A program made the translations under genes and the position numbers. Below, piece after piece: positions 8,564-17,970 of a DNA stretch of 64,000 nucleotides (position 1 is its first letter; each line of letters opens with the position of its first letter). Location of the stretch: NCBI RefSeq assembly GCF_004117875.1, contig NZ_RAHW01000002.1:620001-684000 (forward strand). The letters run 5' to 3'. The notes below the pieces were generated by a model. The model was not told the origin of the DNA. It searched no databases and saw only the letters and a program-made list of their open reading frames with translations. This stretch comes from Geomonas oryzae. Lineage in GTDB: Bacteria; Desulfobacterota; Desulfuromonadia; Geobacterales; Geobacteraceae.

Positions 8564-11500
8564 CTATTTATGGGATCTGAAGTATGGAGACAGGCAGATC
8601 ATCGCCTTTTTTAGATTATCTACACTTTCATCGCCTGCATTTGATTGCCGTAGAATTTCAAGTAAATCCTCCTGGTTTGGTTGGCCTAATACCATACGGT
8701 AAAGCCTACGCTGCTCTTTGAGGGTTTTTACTCGCTGCACCTCTTCACTCGCCGGTAGAGTAATTACATATCGATTGATCTTCGCACCTTTAGCAATCCA
8801 CCATGGCGCCATCCCCGACTGGTCCTTCAACTCGGAATCAGCAACTTTAGCCAGACGCTCCCAAGGGCTTGTATTCCTTGTGAGCTGTGGGAAAACGCGG
8901 TCTCCCTTGTCGCGCATGATTGCCTTCCTTACGGAGAGGCAGGCAAACCGTTGTATTCTACCCTCGCGCTGCTCCAGATCTACTGGGTTCCGGCACAAAT
9001 CCCAATGCACGAGGGTGTCGCACCAATAATGGAAGTCTAAACCCTCCTGACCAATGGAGGTCGTGGTCAAAACGTGTGGCCAGAACGGGGAATTAAATGC
9101 CTTCCTCAGATCTTCGGTGCGCAGAGGCTTCTCTTCATGAAGAGTGCCCTGAGGGGTCCCACCTTTGACTTCTTCACGCGGTCTTGCCTCTGAGTCGATG
9201 AATGGCATGGCGCAGTGAACCCGAAGAGAAAATGTTTTAGCTGTACCTCTTTGGACGGGATGTATAAAGAAATTACCGGCGTGGATCGTCAGACTCTCCA
9301 ATAAGGAAGAAGCCAGACCTCTGCCTTCAATGCTATTGGTTTTCAGCAACCAAAGATGCTCATCAAGCGTGGCCTCCAGATTTCCCTCTACGACCAAACG
9401 CTGAATGGTTTGGGGATATTCCTCCCCCTTCTTTTGAAATCCCTTCTTGAACAGTTTCTGGTCCAAATACCCTCTGAGCCCCTCCCATGCCACAGCAAGG
9501 AGCATATCAAGATTATGAGGCTGGAGAGCATCGCTCCAATGCCTTAATAATGCGCGTCCCACCGCTACTGCCGGCGAGGACAACGCGATGCGAGCCAGGG
9601 ACATCAGATCTGATCGCGACACGACAGTCAGCGTTTTTCGCGACTCCTCATCACATTGATCAAGAAGAGCGGCGATGCCGGCTTCTGCCGATTTTTTCAC
9701 AATGGACTTTCGCCCGAGTAAGCGCCATGCCACAGCAGTTTCACGCCATCGCCCGGCTTTAGCCTCCAGCCGGACAAGGAGGGACCAAGGCTTGATCGGG
9801 TGAATTTTTTTTCCGCTCTTCTTGGAATCGATCTTGATCCCATATCGGATCACAGCTTGCTCTAATTGCCTGTAAATCAGCCGTAAAGCATCCTTGTGAG
9901 TGCCACATTGCTGCTCAAGTGGATTGGTGACCTGGATCAGAAAAGGAGATGGAAAAAACAGTTCGAGAGCCGGAGCGCGACTCCCCAAAAGCTTATCTCC
10001 AGAGATGCGGCCGTACTTCTCTCCCTTAAGGTGCTGCGATTCAACGTCGTAGCTCAGAAATGCAGAGACTGCCTGTGGCACCGCTCGAAATCGGCTAAAA
10101 ATTAAGATTTTGGAGGGATCAGGAACCTGGTGCCAAGGCCCTTCTAGTTTCCACCATGGAAGAGTAGGTGGTAACCAAGGTAGTGAAAGCAGCTTGCTGG
10201 TGGCTATCTCCTGAAGGCCGCGAAACTTGGGATGTGGAAGAGTGGGAATTCTTGAATAACGGTCCCTATCCTTCTTGCTGAAGGTAAATACGTTTTTCAG
10301 AGACACCTTCGGATGATTTTGCCTCCAGGTTTTCCACGCAACATAGCGCGGTCCCATGGTTTGAATCGGCATCGGAATTGATTGCCAGTAGGGAACTGCC
10401 GCAGACTGGTGTTTACTATAGCACTCGGCCAAGTGCCTAAAAATCTGTAGATCACTGGGGTGCAGACTTCCTTTTTTCTCATCGAGCACAAATTCGGAGT
10501 TGGTAAGTGCATGTGAGATACGCTCTGTTCTGCCAATGACAGGAGACAGCAAAGCTTCTATCTGGTCACGGATCTCGCCAGCTTCTTTTGTTTTCCATTT
10601 ATTTTTTACGATCTTCTCTTCAAGAATGGAAAGCAAATCCTCGGCTTGCTTCCTGATCCCCTTGCCTTTGGGCCCGTATAAAAACTCAATGAGCTCATGA
10701 AATTGGGCGTGATGAGAGATATTATCGCCTCGGCGTGCATAAAGAGTGTATGGAGTAGCTGAAAGCAATAGAAGCTTTACCTTTCCATTTTCTCCTCGGA
10801 GCCTATGAACAAGGCGTTCAGATTCTTTCTTCTGGTCAACCTGAACCAGATCTCTAAACCTCTGAAATTCGTCAAAAATTACTAGGTCAGGTTGGATTTT
10901 TTCAATTGCTGCCAAGGCCAGGGCATTACGAAACCGAGGAATCAGAGCATGCAACGCTTTTTTAGTCCCTGCTCCAAGAGCCACGGCCAACAAGTCAGAC
11001 AACTTTCGAGGCATCTGCGCATGATGTCCTATTTCAAATTCCTGAAGAATTCCATGTCTGAATGCCGACACGATATGTTTATTCGCATCCAGATACTTTC
11101 TTGAACTAGAAACACTTACCTCCCAAGCATTTAATTTCCTCATTTGGAGAAAACTCCAGTCTATTTGCGGACAAATCCGCTCCAGCAACGCCTGGAGTAA
11201 AGCCCTTTCCGGCTTCTTCCCGAAATGTGATCTTGATTTATTCCTGATCGGAATGGAGGTATCTGGTGTCAAAGTATAAAGATGAAACTTCAGATCATTC
11301 GGCAAAGCTGGTGCAGTCAGAAGCATGGTGAGTCGATCTTCCGTGCTCTGAGCGGCCTTACGCGCTTTTTCAGGCAAAATTTCCAATAATTTCGTTCGGT
11401 TCTGCCTGGCGATGGTAAGGTTGCTGCAGACATAAAAGACAATCAGTGGCTGCCCCCGCTTTTTTCTGGAAGTTCTATCAACCACTTGCTGAGCCACCAG

Positions 11501-11614
11501 CGTCTTGCCGAGGCCAACCTCATCCGCAACCAAAAAGCGACGCGCTCCTTTCGACAATGCATCAAGAGCTGCGTCTACCGTTGCATGCTGAAAAGGCTTT
11601 AGTTTAGATGTCAT
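8564..11614 (-). CDS. SNF2-type helicase/ATPase of a DUF6361-PLD-helicase unit
   Basis: The protein of about 1016 residues has a superfamily 2 helicase core: motif I DEVGLGKT (residues 31-38 from the ATG at 11614), motif II DEFQ (VIFDEFQRF) and, far downstream, a helicase-C end with TTTSIGQEGLDFHYWCDTLV and an arginine-finger region EQREGRIQRF. Motif II as DExQ and the GLGKT loop point to SNF2/RapA-like translocases that move on double-stranded DNA without full unwinding. The two helicase lobes are separated by several hundred residues of helical insertion. The frame is open to 11644, but the ATG at 11614 forms an ATGA overlap with the stop of the PLD gene and is the better start. It likely remodels or loads on DNA for the PLD nuclease encoded just before it. 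Confidence 0.82.
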   Translation of the reverse strand: MTSKLKPFQHATVDAALDALSKGARRFLVADEVGLGKTLVAQQVVDRTSRKKRGQPLIVFYVCSNLTIARQNRTKLLEILPEKARKAAQSTEDRLTMLLTAPALPNDLKFHLYTLTPDTSIPIRNKSRSHFGKKPERALLQALLERICPQIDWSFLQMRKLNAWEVSVSSSRKYLDANKHIVSAFRHGILQEFEIGHHAQMPRKLSDLLAVALGAGTKKALHALIPRFRNALALAAIEKIQPDLVIFDEFQRFRDLVQVDQKKESERLVHRLRGENGKVKLLLLSATPYTLYARRGDNISHHAQFHELIEFLYGPKGKGIRKQAEDLLSILEEKIVKNKWKTKEAGEIRDQIEALLSPVIGRTERISHALTNSEFVLDEKKGSLHPSDLQIFRHLAECYSKHQSAAVPYWQSIPMPIQTMGPRYVAWKTWRQNHPKVSLKNVFTFSKKDRDRYSRIPTLPHPKFRGLQEIATSKLLSLPWLPPTLPWWKLEGPWHQVPDPSKILIFSRFRAVPQAVSAFLSYDVESQHLKGEKYGRISGDKLLGSRAPALELFFPSPFLIQVTNPLEQQCGTHKDALRLIYRQLEQAVIRYGIKIDSKKSGKKIHPIKPWSLLVRLEAKAGRWRETAVAWRLLGRKSIVKKSAEAGIAALLDQCDEESRKTLTVVSRSDLMSLARIALSSPAVAVGRALLRHWSDALQPHNLDMLLAVAWEGLRGYLDQKLFKKGFQKKGEEYPQTIQRLVVEGNLEATLDEHLWLLKTNSIEGRGLASSLLESLTIHAGNFFIHPVQRGTAKTFSLRVHCAMPFIDSEARPREEVKGGTPQGTLHEEKPLRTEDLRKAFNSPFWPHVLTTTSIGQEGLDFHYWCDTLVHWDLCRNPVDLEQREGRIQRFACLSVRKAIMRDKGDRVFPQLTRNTSPWERLAKVADSELKDQSGMAPWWIAKGAKINRYVITLPASEEVQRVKTLKEQRRLYRMVLGQPNQEDLLEILRQSNAGDESVDNLKKAMICLSPYFRSHK

Positions 11615-13425
11615 TTCGTCAGAACCTGTTGAACTATTTCCCATGCCTCGATAAATTCTTTGATAGCACGTGATTCATCTTTAGACACAGGATGCTCGGC
11701 CAAACGTGCAAGCATACTTGGAAGATACTTTGAAACCCTCTCTTGTACCGAATTCAGGACACCAGGATTGCGACTCCATGCGCTTAACACCATCTCCAGA
11801 GTCGGGGCCCAAATCTGAAAACTGTCGTGGTTGCTGGTGTAGTCATTTCCTCCTCTCTTAGGGCCAAAGTTTTGGTCCTCATCTTCAAAATGGGTTTCTT
11901 GCCCCTCCAAAATTGCTCTAATCCACTCTAAGAAGGCCTTTGGTGATAGCAACCGGGCTATGGCCTGCTGATCCCTTTCTTCGCCCAAGGGTGCCTTGAA
12001 CGGAGTTAGCTGGACCCATTCCAGGTGTTTGCCGAGCAAGGACAGACGGACCTTTACAAACTCCGTCTGTGCATACAACGGAACCGGCGCCAGGATGAGT
12101 TCCTTCGTATTCCTCAGCCAGGTGACGTATTCTGTGGAGAGTTGGGCAACCTCCAACTGTATGTTTTCATTGTCCGGGTGCGGCGCAACATTACCGCTAA
12201 GTCTATTGCCTTTCTCAAACATTTCATGTACCAGCCGCCATCGGGCTGCCACCTGATTGCGAGCGACTTTCAGTTCCTCCTCTATTGGGTCCGAGTCCGG
12301 AGGATCCACGATTTCGGCATCCTTTATAGGCGTACTCAACCCAACCAAGGCATGAATGCCCGCGCCAATCCCGGCTGTAGCACTGAGTTTTACAACTACT
12401 TCGAAATTCCGCCCGCCCCAGCCACGAGAAGTGGCGTTTGCACTACCCATCCAAAGTGACTCTCCTTTGGCGTGCCGTGCATAAATCAATTTTGCGTGTA
12501 GGCCTCTGGATTCAAGGACTTCATCGTCCGAATCAACAGTATCAAAAGAGGTATCTTCAGAGGACTCTGGCGAACCAAGGTATCCTGCACTGAAGGCATT
12601 CAGGCTCCCACCATGCGAACGAACCAATTTGGCGAAGGCCGGCCTGGTAGACAGAATCCATCTTTTTACCCCTCCCCCACCCCAAGTGCCGAATTTATTG
12701 ACAATCCCCCTATCAAGAAACGGTGAAACAACTACGACTTCCTTCAGACCATCTGGTACTTCGGGGAAATATGACCGGAGGTCAGGGCCAAGCAGGCATA
12801 CCTCTTCCACTTTTATGCGCGGAGGCACTATCCAATTCACCAGCCCTAGTTCCCGTTTCAGCTGGTTGACTTTCTTTGCGTCGATCCTAGCCTTCTCCAT
12901 AAAAAAGCAGATTGTCTCGACGAGTCCGGGGATCGAATTCCCTGCTTTGCCCTTTTCCCCTGTAATTACAAGCCCACTATCCCAGGAGATGTCCCTTGTC
13001 AGGTTTCTGCTTCCGATCCAAACTCGCCATTCAACCTTTCGCGCTTTATCGTCCGACACATGACGAGCAACAGTGAACTTTGGGTGCCAGGATCTTTTCT
13101 CTTCATCACAATCTACCTGGACCATCATTCGGTCCAATAGGGATAACAAAGGGCCGCCGGACCTTGGAAGTGAAATGCGTCCAGATTGTGAGATAACGTG
13201 GAACTTTCCACGCAGCTCTTCGTAAGACCGGGCAAACCGCAAACTGGAAAGTTTCTGCCCTTTGTCGTCTACGTTTACGCCCGCCGCGGCCATCAGTGCA
13301 GCGGTTACTGCCACCAAATCAGCGGAGTATGTTGCGAGAATCGCCATCTCCACCTTCCATCGGTGCTGAGGTTTCAACAAATCGAGATAGGGAATTCCCG
13401 GCCAATGTTTATTCTCCACAGTCAT
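11611..13425 (-). CDS. phospholipase D-like nuclease with two HxK motifs
   Basis: This 604-residue protein carries two PLD half-sites. The first is WHPKFTVARH followed by WIGSRNLT (about residues 116-155). The second is LHAKLIYARHAKGESLWMGS followed by ANATSRGW (about 295-325). The HxK plus GSxN pairing in both halves is the catalytic pattern of PLD-family phosphodiesterases, so a complete active site can form within one chain, as in Tdp1 and in DISARM-associated DrmC-like nucleases. The C-terminal 200 residues are helical and of unknown role. It sits between a DUF6361 gene (4-nt ATGA overlap) and a SNF2 helicase (4-nt overlap), so the three proteins are probably made in fixed ratio and act as one DNA-targeting complex. 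Confidence 0.8.
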   Translation of the reverse strand: MTVENKHWPGIPYLDLLKPQHRWKVEMAILATYSADLVAVTAALMAAAGVNVDDKGQKLSSLRFARSYEELRGKFHVISQSGRISLPRSGGPLLSLLDRMMVQVDCDEEKRSWHPKFTVARHVSDDKARKVEWRVWIGSRNLTRDISWDSGLVITGEKGKAGNSIPGLVETICFFMEKARIDAKKVNQLKRELGLVNWIVPPRIKVEEVCLLGPDLRSYFPEVPDGLKEVVVVSPFLDRGIVNKFGTWGGGGVKRWILSTRPAFAKLVRSHGGSLNAFSAGYLGSPESSEDTSFDTVDSDDEVLESRGLHAKLIYARHAKGESLWMGSANATSRGWGGRNFEVVVKLSATAGIGAGIHALVGLSTPIKDAEIVDPPDSDPIEEELKVARNQVAARWRLVHEMFEKGNRLSGNVAPHPDNENIQLEVAQLSTEYVTWLRNTKELILAPVPLYAQTEFVKVRLSLLGKHLEWVQLTPFKAPLGEERDQQAIARLLSPKAFLEWIRAILEGQETHFEDEDQNFGPKRGGNDYTSNHDSFQIWAPTLEMVLSAWSRNPGVLNSVQERVSKYLPSMLARLAEHPVSKDESRAIKEFIEAWEIVQQVLTK

Positions 13426-14645
13426 TCGTGTAAGTCCCTCAACATCCTGGTAACGACACTCCAGCGATAATGAAGCGGTTCCCCTGTGGGATCCCCCTTT
13501 TCAACGGCCATGGGAACCTGCCATTCACGCCGTTTTTCCTTTCCCGAGAAGGAATCCGAAAGGCGGGAACGTGAAATCGTCTTCCTGCTTCTTTCTGCGT
13601 ATTCGTATAGAGGCAACAAATCTCTCAGGGGAAAGGGCTTTCTTATCCAATTTTGAGTTTCCCTGAGTACGTTCACGAAATAATCGGCCAAAACACCTAT
13701 GTCTTCATGAATACCATCTATATCTAAATCAAGGGCCTTTGCTGCGTGCACCCTCCGCACAGCTTCGAGGTGCTCTACACATGAATTGCTTTTGGTAAAA
13801 CCATCCTCTTGTCGGCGAAGTTCTACCAGTGCATCGTAAACTGCTCTTCCAATCGCCGACATTGCCGACGCTTGCCCTGCTCGGCGTAAAGCCATCTTGT
13901 CATTCTTATCTGCATAATTGATTAAATCCCCGCTCCATGGGCTCATTTTACCTTCATCCCAGAAGATGCCCTGATGAACAAGGCGTGACAGAAAGCTATC
14001 GGCCCCATCACTGCGAGTCACGCACTTAAGACGTTTCCTTAGGAAGACGCGTTCGTCTAGCGTGAGGGTAAAATTCAAAGGTTCTCGAACATTTTTCCAA
14101 TCTGGCGGCATCGGTACATCAACAAAAATCGGGTCGACCTCACTAAGAGGGGATTCGTCATCATCAGCCAATCGAGAGCCAATTGCCTGGGACCTGATCA
14201 TTCCGCTCACAGCAGAACGCGTGGGCACCGATCCATCAAGCCTTCGGTAAAGTAGCCCCCACGTAGAAAGGGCTGTCCAGTAGATGCTTGACGGCGATTG
14301 CGCTGTCGGATCAGGCCATTTCTCTTTTCCGATTATGCCTGCACCTGGCGCCATGTTGGCGTCAATCAGACGCTTGGTTAATTTCTTCTCTCCATCCTCA
14401 ATAGCTGCCGTAACATCACCTAATGCACGGGAGGAACAGATATTTTTATAAATGAGGGGAATAAAGATGGTGTAACGGATGCGGGTATGAAGAACGGATG
14501 TGCCTGGAAAAAAGCGATTTGAATAACCTTGATGGAGAAGCAAGAATCCTATTTCATCTCTAACGCCCTGTTCGGAATTAAGTTCTGCCTCAGCTCGTTT
14601 TAAAGCATCCCGCGAAAGTAAAGTCCATCCGAGCGAAGAATCCAC
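13422..14645 (-). CDS. DUF6361 family protein, first gene of the PLD-helicase unit
   Basis: The N-terminal third contains NRFFPGTSVLHTRIRYTIFI, the signature stretch of DUF6361 proteins, and the length (407 aa) fits that family. No catalytic motif is visible. The family is known to me mainly as a companion of SNF2 helicases and PLD-like nucleases in bacterial islands, with no assigned activity. The start is a GTG at 14645 with GGAGGGG just ahead. About 100 nt separate it from the end of the Argonaute gene, the only real gap in the SPARSA-to-helicase run; a hairpin lies inside that gap. Confidence 0.72.
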   Translation of the reverse strand: MDSSLGWTLLSRDALKRAEAELNSEQGVRDEIGFLLLHQGYSNRFFPGTSVLHTRIRYTIFIPLIYKNICSSRALGDVTAAIEDGEKKLTKRLIDANMAPGAGIIGKEKWPDPTAQSPSSIYWTALSTWGLLYRRLDGSVPTRSAVSGMIRSQAIGSRLADDDESPLSEVDPIFVDVPMPPDWKNVREPLNFTLTLDERVFLRKRLKCVTRSDGADSFLSRLVHQGIFWDEGKMSPWSGDLINYADKNDKMALRRAGQASAMSAIGRAVYDALVELRRQEDGFTKSNSCVEHLEAVRRVHAAKALDLDIDGIHEDIGVLADYFVNVLRETQNWIRKPFPLRDLLPLYEYAERSRKTISRSRLSDSFSGKEKRREWQVPMAVEKGDPTGEPLHYRWSVVTRMLRDLHE

Positions 14646-14699
14646 GGCCCCTCCAATAAAATCAGTAAGTCTGGTAAAACCTACGTTTCGGACAAATCG

Positions 14700-14716
14700 C
14701 CTCCAGATACTGGGGG
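14700..14716 (-). other. hairpin between ago and the DUF6361 gene
   Basis: CCTCCAG-ATA-CTGGGGG can form a 7-bp stem with one G-T wobble in the 99-nt gap. It has no following T-run, so it is not a standard terminator; it could be an attenuator or an RNA-processing site separating the SPARSA genes from the DUF6361-PLD-helicase genes. Confidence 0.25.
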
Positions 14717-14744
14717 ACTCGTTGCCGATTCAAGTAGGGACACA

Positions 14745-16166
14745 TCACATAAAGAATCGGAATTGGTACGGTACGCTACCTAAGCCTCGCATGCGCTTGA
14801 CTACGCGTGCTAGTACCTTTGCGTACCCAATTGTCACTGGTAAAGGATCATACAAGGCATCGTTGTTCCAGTTCATTTTCGAGAGCGCAAGAATGGCATG
14901 AGCGGTTTCATCCCACGGTCCGTGACCAGCGTGTCGAACCAATCGCAAAGGCCGAGGGGTGCTTCGCCCTCCCTGAAAAAAGGCTCCACGATCACTTATG
15001 CCTCGCACATCGCCATGCACCCACAGTAGCGATTCACGGGGGCTTAAACTTACAACGGTGCCACGGGAGACAGGATAAGCTGCAGGTTTGCCTTTTTGGG
15101 TTTCCTTATCCTTGTCTAATCGGGTGCCACGCCACCCTACATCTTCAACAACCTGGACCAAATCAACCGTTTCACACAGGGGAAGGGCTTCCATGCAACC
15201 GTCAACCTCCTCCCGTTTGAACTCGGTCGTTTTGTGCACCATTACGCGACGTGGGGAGCGCCCCGCATGCCGACGACGGTACAGATCCATTGAACGTGTG
15301 ATAACGCGAAACATCTCAGTGCGTGAGAGAAACGGATTGTCTCTCTGAACTTCCACCTCATGGGCATCGTAAGCGACAAACTCGAGACCAGAACCCTCAG
15401 CGTCGAAAACTTGACTGCAGCATGTCACGAAACGAGCCCCTTCAGACTCAGGCGAACGGACAGCGTAAGAGATACCTATGTAGGCTGTCTCGGGATCTAC
15501 CTCAGCCAATTTCCAGGGGACACCTCCGGCTTTTGTATATAGTGCCAGCCCAATACGCCACATAACACTAGCCCTATGTGGATAAGCCAAAGCCTTGTCC
15601 TCACGTACCAACTGGATGGGGAGTCGCCGTGCTGCTGTGGCGGCCTTCAGATGGTCGTGAAGATCGAAGTCATCACCTACCCCTCCAAAGTAGCCCGGCA
15701 TCCAACGATGGGGAATGTATATGAACAAGACATCGAATTTGGACCGTTGCGCTTCGAGTCCCTGTATTGCACGAGTGATGCGATCAGCTAGGACTATGTG
15801 CGGAGATGGTGAGTCCCTGAATTCCGTCTCTAGTTCTTTGTCGAGCTCGATATGACAGCCAGCGCCAGCGCCACCCATATGGAGCCCAAAAACACTGTGA
15901 AATCCTGGCCAATCAGGGAGATAATCGGCACGTTCGGTTGCCTTAGCTTCTGTCTTCAATTCCTTAAGAAAACCGTAGAGGAGTTTTCCCTCACCAGCAG
16001 GAGCAATTGTGGCGACCCGGATTGGATCGGGAACCAGCCCTCGTGAGTAAGGGCCAAATCTCAGAAGGCCACGCAGGGGGTGTACGTCCTGGTCTGAGTT
16101 GCGGTCAGGATGGAAAGAGAGTTTAGGTTCCGGTAACCACAGGTGAGGTGAAATTTGACTGTTCAT
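14745..16166 (-). CDS. ago: short prokaryotic Argonaute (MID-PIWI), SPARSA type
   Basis: The 473-residue length and the motifs match short Argonautes, which have only MID and PIWI domains. LALYTKAGGVPWKLAE (about residue 220), the following YIGISYAVR, and the C-terminal KMNWNNDALYDPLPVTIGYA are PIWI hallmarks, ending in the usual hydrophobic tail. Catalytic DEDX residues are not apparent at the expected places, as in other short Argonautes, so it should be a guide-directed target sensor rather than a slicer. Short Argonautes bind RNA guides, recognise invading DNA and activate a partner. The start at 16166 lies in an ATGA overlap with the Sir2-APAZ stop and has GGAGGG upstream; the longer frame to 16181 is less likely. 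The immediately preceding Sir2-APAZ gene is the cognate effector. Confidence 0.92.
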   Translation of the reverse strand: MNSQISPHLWLPEPKLSFHPDRNSDQDVHPLRGLLRFGPYSRGLVPDPIRVATIAPAGEGKLLYGFLKELKTEAKATERADYLPDWPGFHSVFGLHMGGAGAGCHIELDKELETEFRDSPSPHIVLADRITRAIQGLEAQRSKFDVLFIYIPHRWMPGYFGGVGDDFDLHDHLKAATAARRLPIQLVREDKALAYPHRASVMWRIGLALYTKAGGVPWKLAEVDPETAYIGISYAVRSPESEGARFVTCCSQVFDAEGSGLEFVAYDAHEVEVQRDNPFLSRTEMFRVITRSMDLYRRRHAGRSPRRVMVHKTTEFKREEVDGCMEALPLCETVDLVQVVEDVGWRGTRLDKDKETQKGKPAAYPVSRGTVVSLSPRESLLWVHGDVRGISDRGAFFQGGRSTPRPLRLVRHAGHGPWDETAHAILALSKMNWNNDALYDPLPVTIGYAKVLARVVKRMRGLGSVPYQFRFFM

Positions 16167-17926
16167 GCTCCGGCCCTCCATGAGAAACCCGTTATGCTGG
16201 AAAGTCGGAAGACCGCATCTATTCCGCCTCCGACATCCAGTGCACGCATGTCGCCGCCATCACCGGCAAGGAGGTCAGCCCAGAAGTCGATGAGATCATT
16301 GAGTTGTTTATTGTAACGCTTGACTGTGCGCTCGCGGGCAAAATCCGTTGCCGCAGCCCTGTTTTCCTCAGTTATTCCGTCGAATACCGTGCGAGGTTCA
16401 ACCAGAAGCCACAGCCGATTACCGGCCCAGTCAAGCCGAGTACCAACACCTTCTCGCCACTTTAAATCGGGGACACCTCTTACAGTGCCATGAATAGCCC
16501 CAACAATGCGGGTCAGAGGTTTCCAGACACTTTCCCTTGGGTCAGATGGTGCTAGCAAATCAGAACTCCGCCGGCGAATCACATCCACCCGTCGGCAGCG
16601 TCCGATAGCACAGATTAGGGCACTTCGTAACAGGCCGCGCTCGCCAGAATCGTAGCGCAAGCGCTTATCAGCAATGGCGTGCAGGTCAAACTCAGAGATA
16701 TTGTGGCCAGAAAAGGCTGCGCGTACATCGCTGTCGCTGCCAAAAGCTAACACTCCGGATCGAGTACGAGCTACTAATATGTCAACGCCAGCCTTTTCCA
16801 CAGCTTCCCGCGTTTCTACCAGACCACCTATCTGACAAACCACCCGCCGACATGTGGTCGGGATCTGAATTACAGGTAAAGCGTTGAGACGCAGAACTGG
16901 CCAACCACGGCGCCCAGCTGGCTGAGGTGCTTCAGTCCATCGACGGCGGTCTGTAGCGAAAGAATCGAGGACCGATGTATCGGTATTTTTTATTAACCGA
17001 AGCAGGTCCCGCATTGCCTCATCAAAATTTTGAATCTTTACAAGAGCTGCTTCCACACCAACCTGACTTGCTCGTGCAAGCAATTCCTCAACGCGGGGAA
17101 GCGGTGGATCTTCTCCGCGATGCAACCAAAACAAACCTGAAGGATAAGCCCCCTTATTTTGCAGAACCTCTTCCAGCGCATCCATAATCGAGTCATCACG
17201 TCCACTGTAGCCAGCGACAACCAGCCCGAAGCGTCTACATGAGTCTACAAATACCTGCCTCAGATGCGCGTCTTGGTGGCGCAACTCCTCACCCGTGTTC
17301 TTGAGTCGCCGAGACCGAAAATCCCCGTGCAGTTTTACCTCAATAGGCCATCTGCCTTCACCGATACACTGAGCTGCCAAATCTGGGGCATCAAGAGCAA
17401 CAGTCGTGAGTGGCCCGGTTCCCCCATAGACCTTGGCACAAGCATCGGCAATGAGCGGATCGAAGTTCGTCGTCCAAACGACACGTGTATGTTGAGCCTG
17501 CATCAAGGTGGCGAGAGCCAAGTGTCCATAGGACACTTTCGCTCCGGCCATCTTTCCATCTAAGTAGGCACGACGATCAGACTCTGCCGGGTAGACTGCT
17601 TCAAAAAGCGCAGCGTACTCGTCAGGGGCCCCGAGAGCGGGCAATCTCCCAGATGAATCGATATAATTTTGCAACTGTGCCCGTATCCTCTGGTTTGAAA
17701 GGTCTGCTACAGACTGATACGAGATCCGGCGTTGGCTGATATACAGTTGCTGTTTAAATTCCCAAATCATGTCCCCGGCAGTAGGAATCCCCGCCGAAGC
17801 CGAAGCACCGGCCCCTAGCAGCCACATTAGGTTTCCAGCACGCAATGAGAAGCGTCGGACGAAGTCATCCGCTTCTATTTGAGGCATACCTTTCTTCTCT
17901 TTTTTCATCACGAATTGTCCAGTCAC
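16163..17926 (-). CDS. Sir2-APAZ NADase effector of the SPARSA system
   Basis: The N-terminal Sir2 domain shows the NAD-binding GAGASASAGIPTAGD at residues 38-52, the catalytic-site TTNFD (N154, D156) and KLHGD with H200. The remaining roughly 270 residues correspond to the APAZ region that mimics the missing N-PAZ half of Argonaute and holds the short Argonaute. In characterised SPARSA systems this subunit degrades NAD+ once the guide-loaded partner recognises plasmid or phage DNA, killing or stalling the cell. The gene overlaps ago by 4 nt. Several starts are possible (GTG at 17926, ATG at 17908, ATG at 17887); none has a decisive ribosome site, though AGAAAGG precedes the last one closely. 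Sir2 residues are intact, so the system looks functional. Confidence 0.9.
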   Translation of the reverse strand: MTGQFVMKKEKKGMPQIEADDFVRRFSLRAGNLMWLLGAGASASAGIPTAGDMIWEFKQQLYISQRRISYQSVADLSNQRIRAQLQNYIDSSGRLPALGAPDEYAALFEAVYPAESDRRAYLDGKMAGAKVSYGHLALATLMQAQHTRVVWTTNFDPLIADACAKVYGGTGPLTTVALDAPDLAAQCIGEGRWPIEVKLHGDFRSRRLKNTGEELRHQDAHLRQVFVDSCRRFGLVVAGYSGRDDSIMDALEEVLQNKGAYPSGLFWLHRGEDPPLPRVEELLARASQVGVEAALVKIQNFDEAMRDLLRLIKNTDTSVLDSFATDRRRWTEAPQPAGRRGWPVLRLNALPVIQIPTTCRRVVCQIGGLVETREAVEKAGVDILVARTRSGVLAFGSDSDVRAAFSGHNISEFDLHAIADKRLRYDSGERGLLRSALICAIGRCRRVDVIRRRSSDLLAPSDPRESVWKPLTRIVGAIHGTVRGVPDLKWREGVGTRLDWAGNRLWLLVEPRTVFDGITEENRAAATDFARERTVKRYNKQLNDLIDFWADLLAGDGGDMRALDVGGGIDAVFRLSSITGFSWRAGA

Positions 17927-17970
17927 AGTTACTCAGAAATGGTTATTTGATCTCAAAGATCATCTATCGT

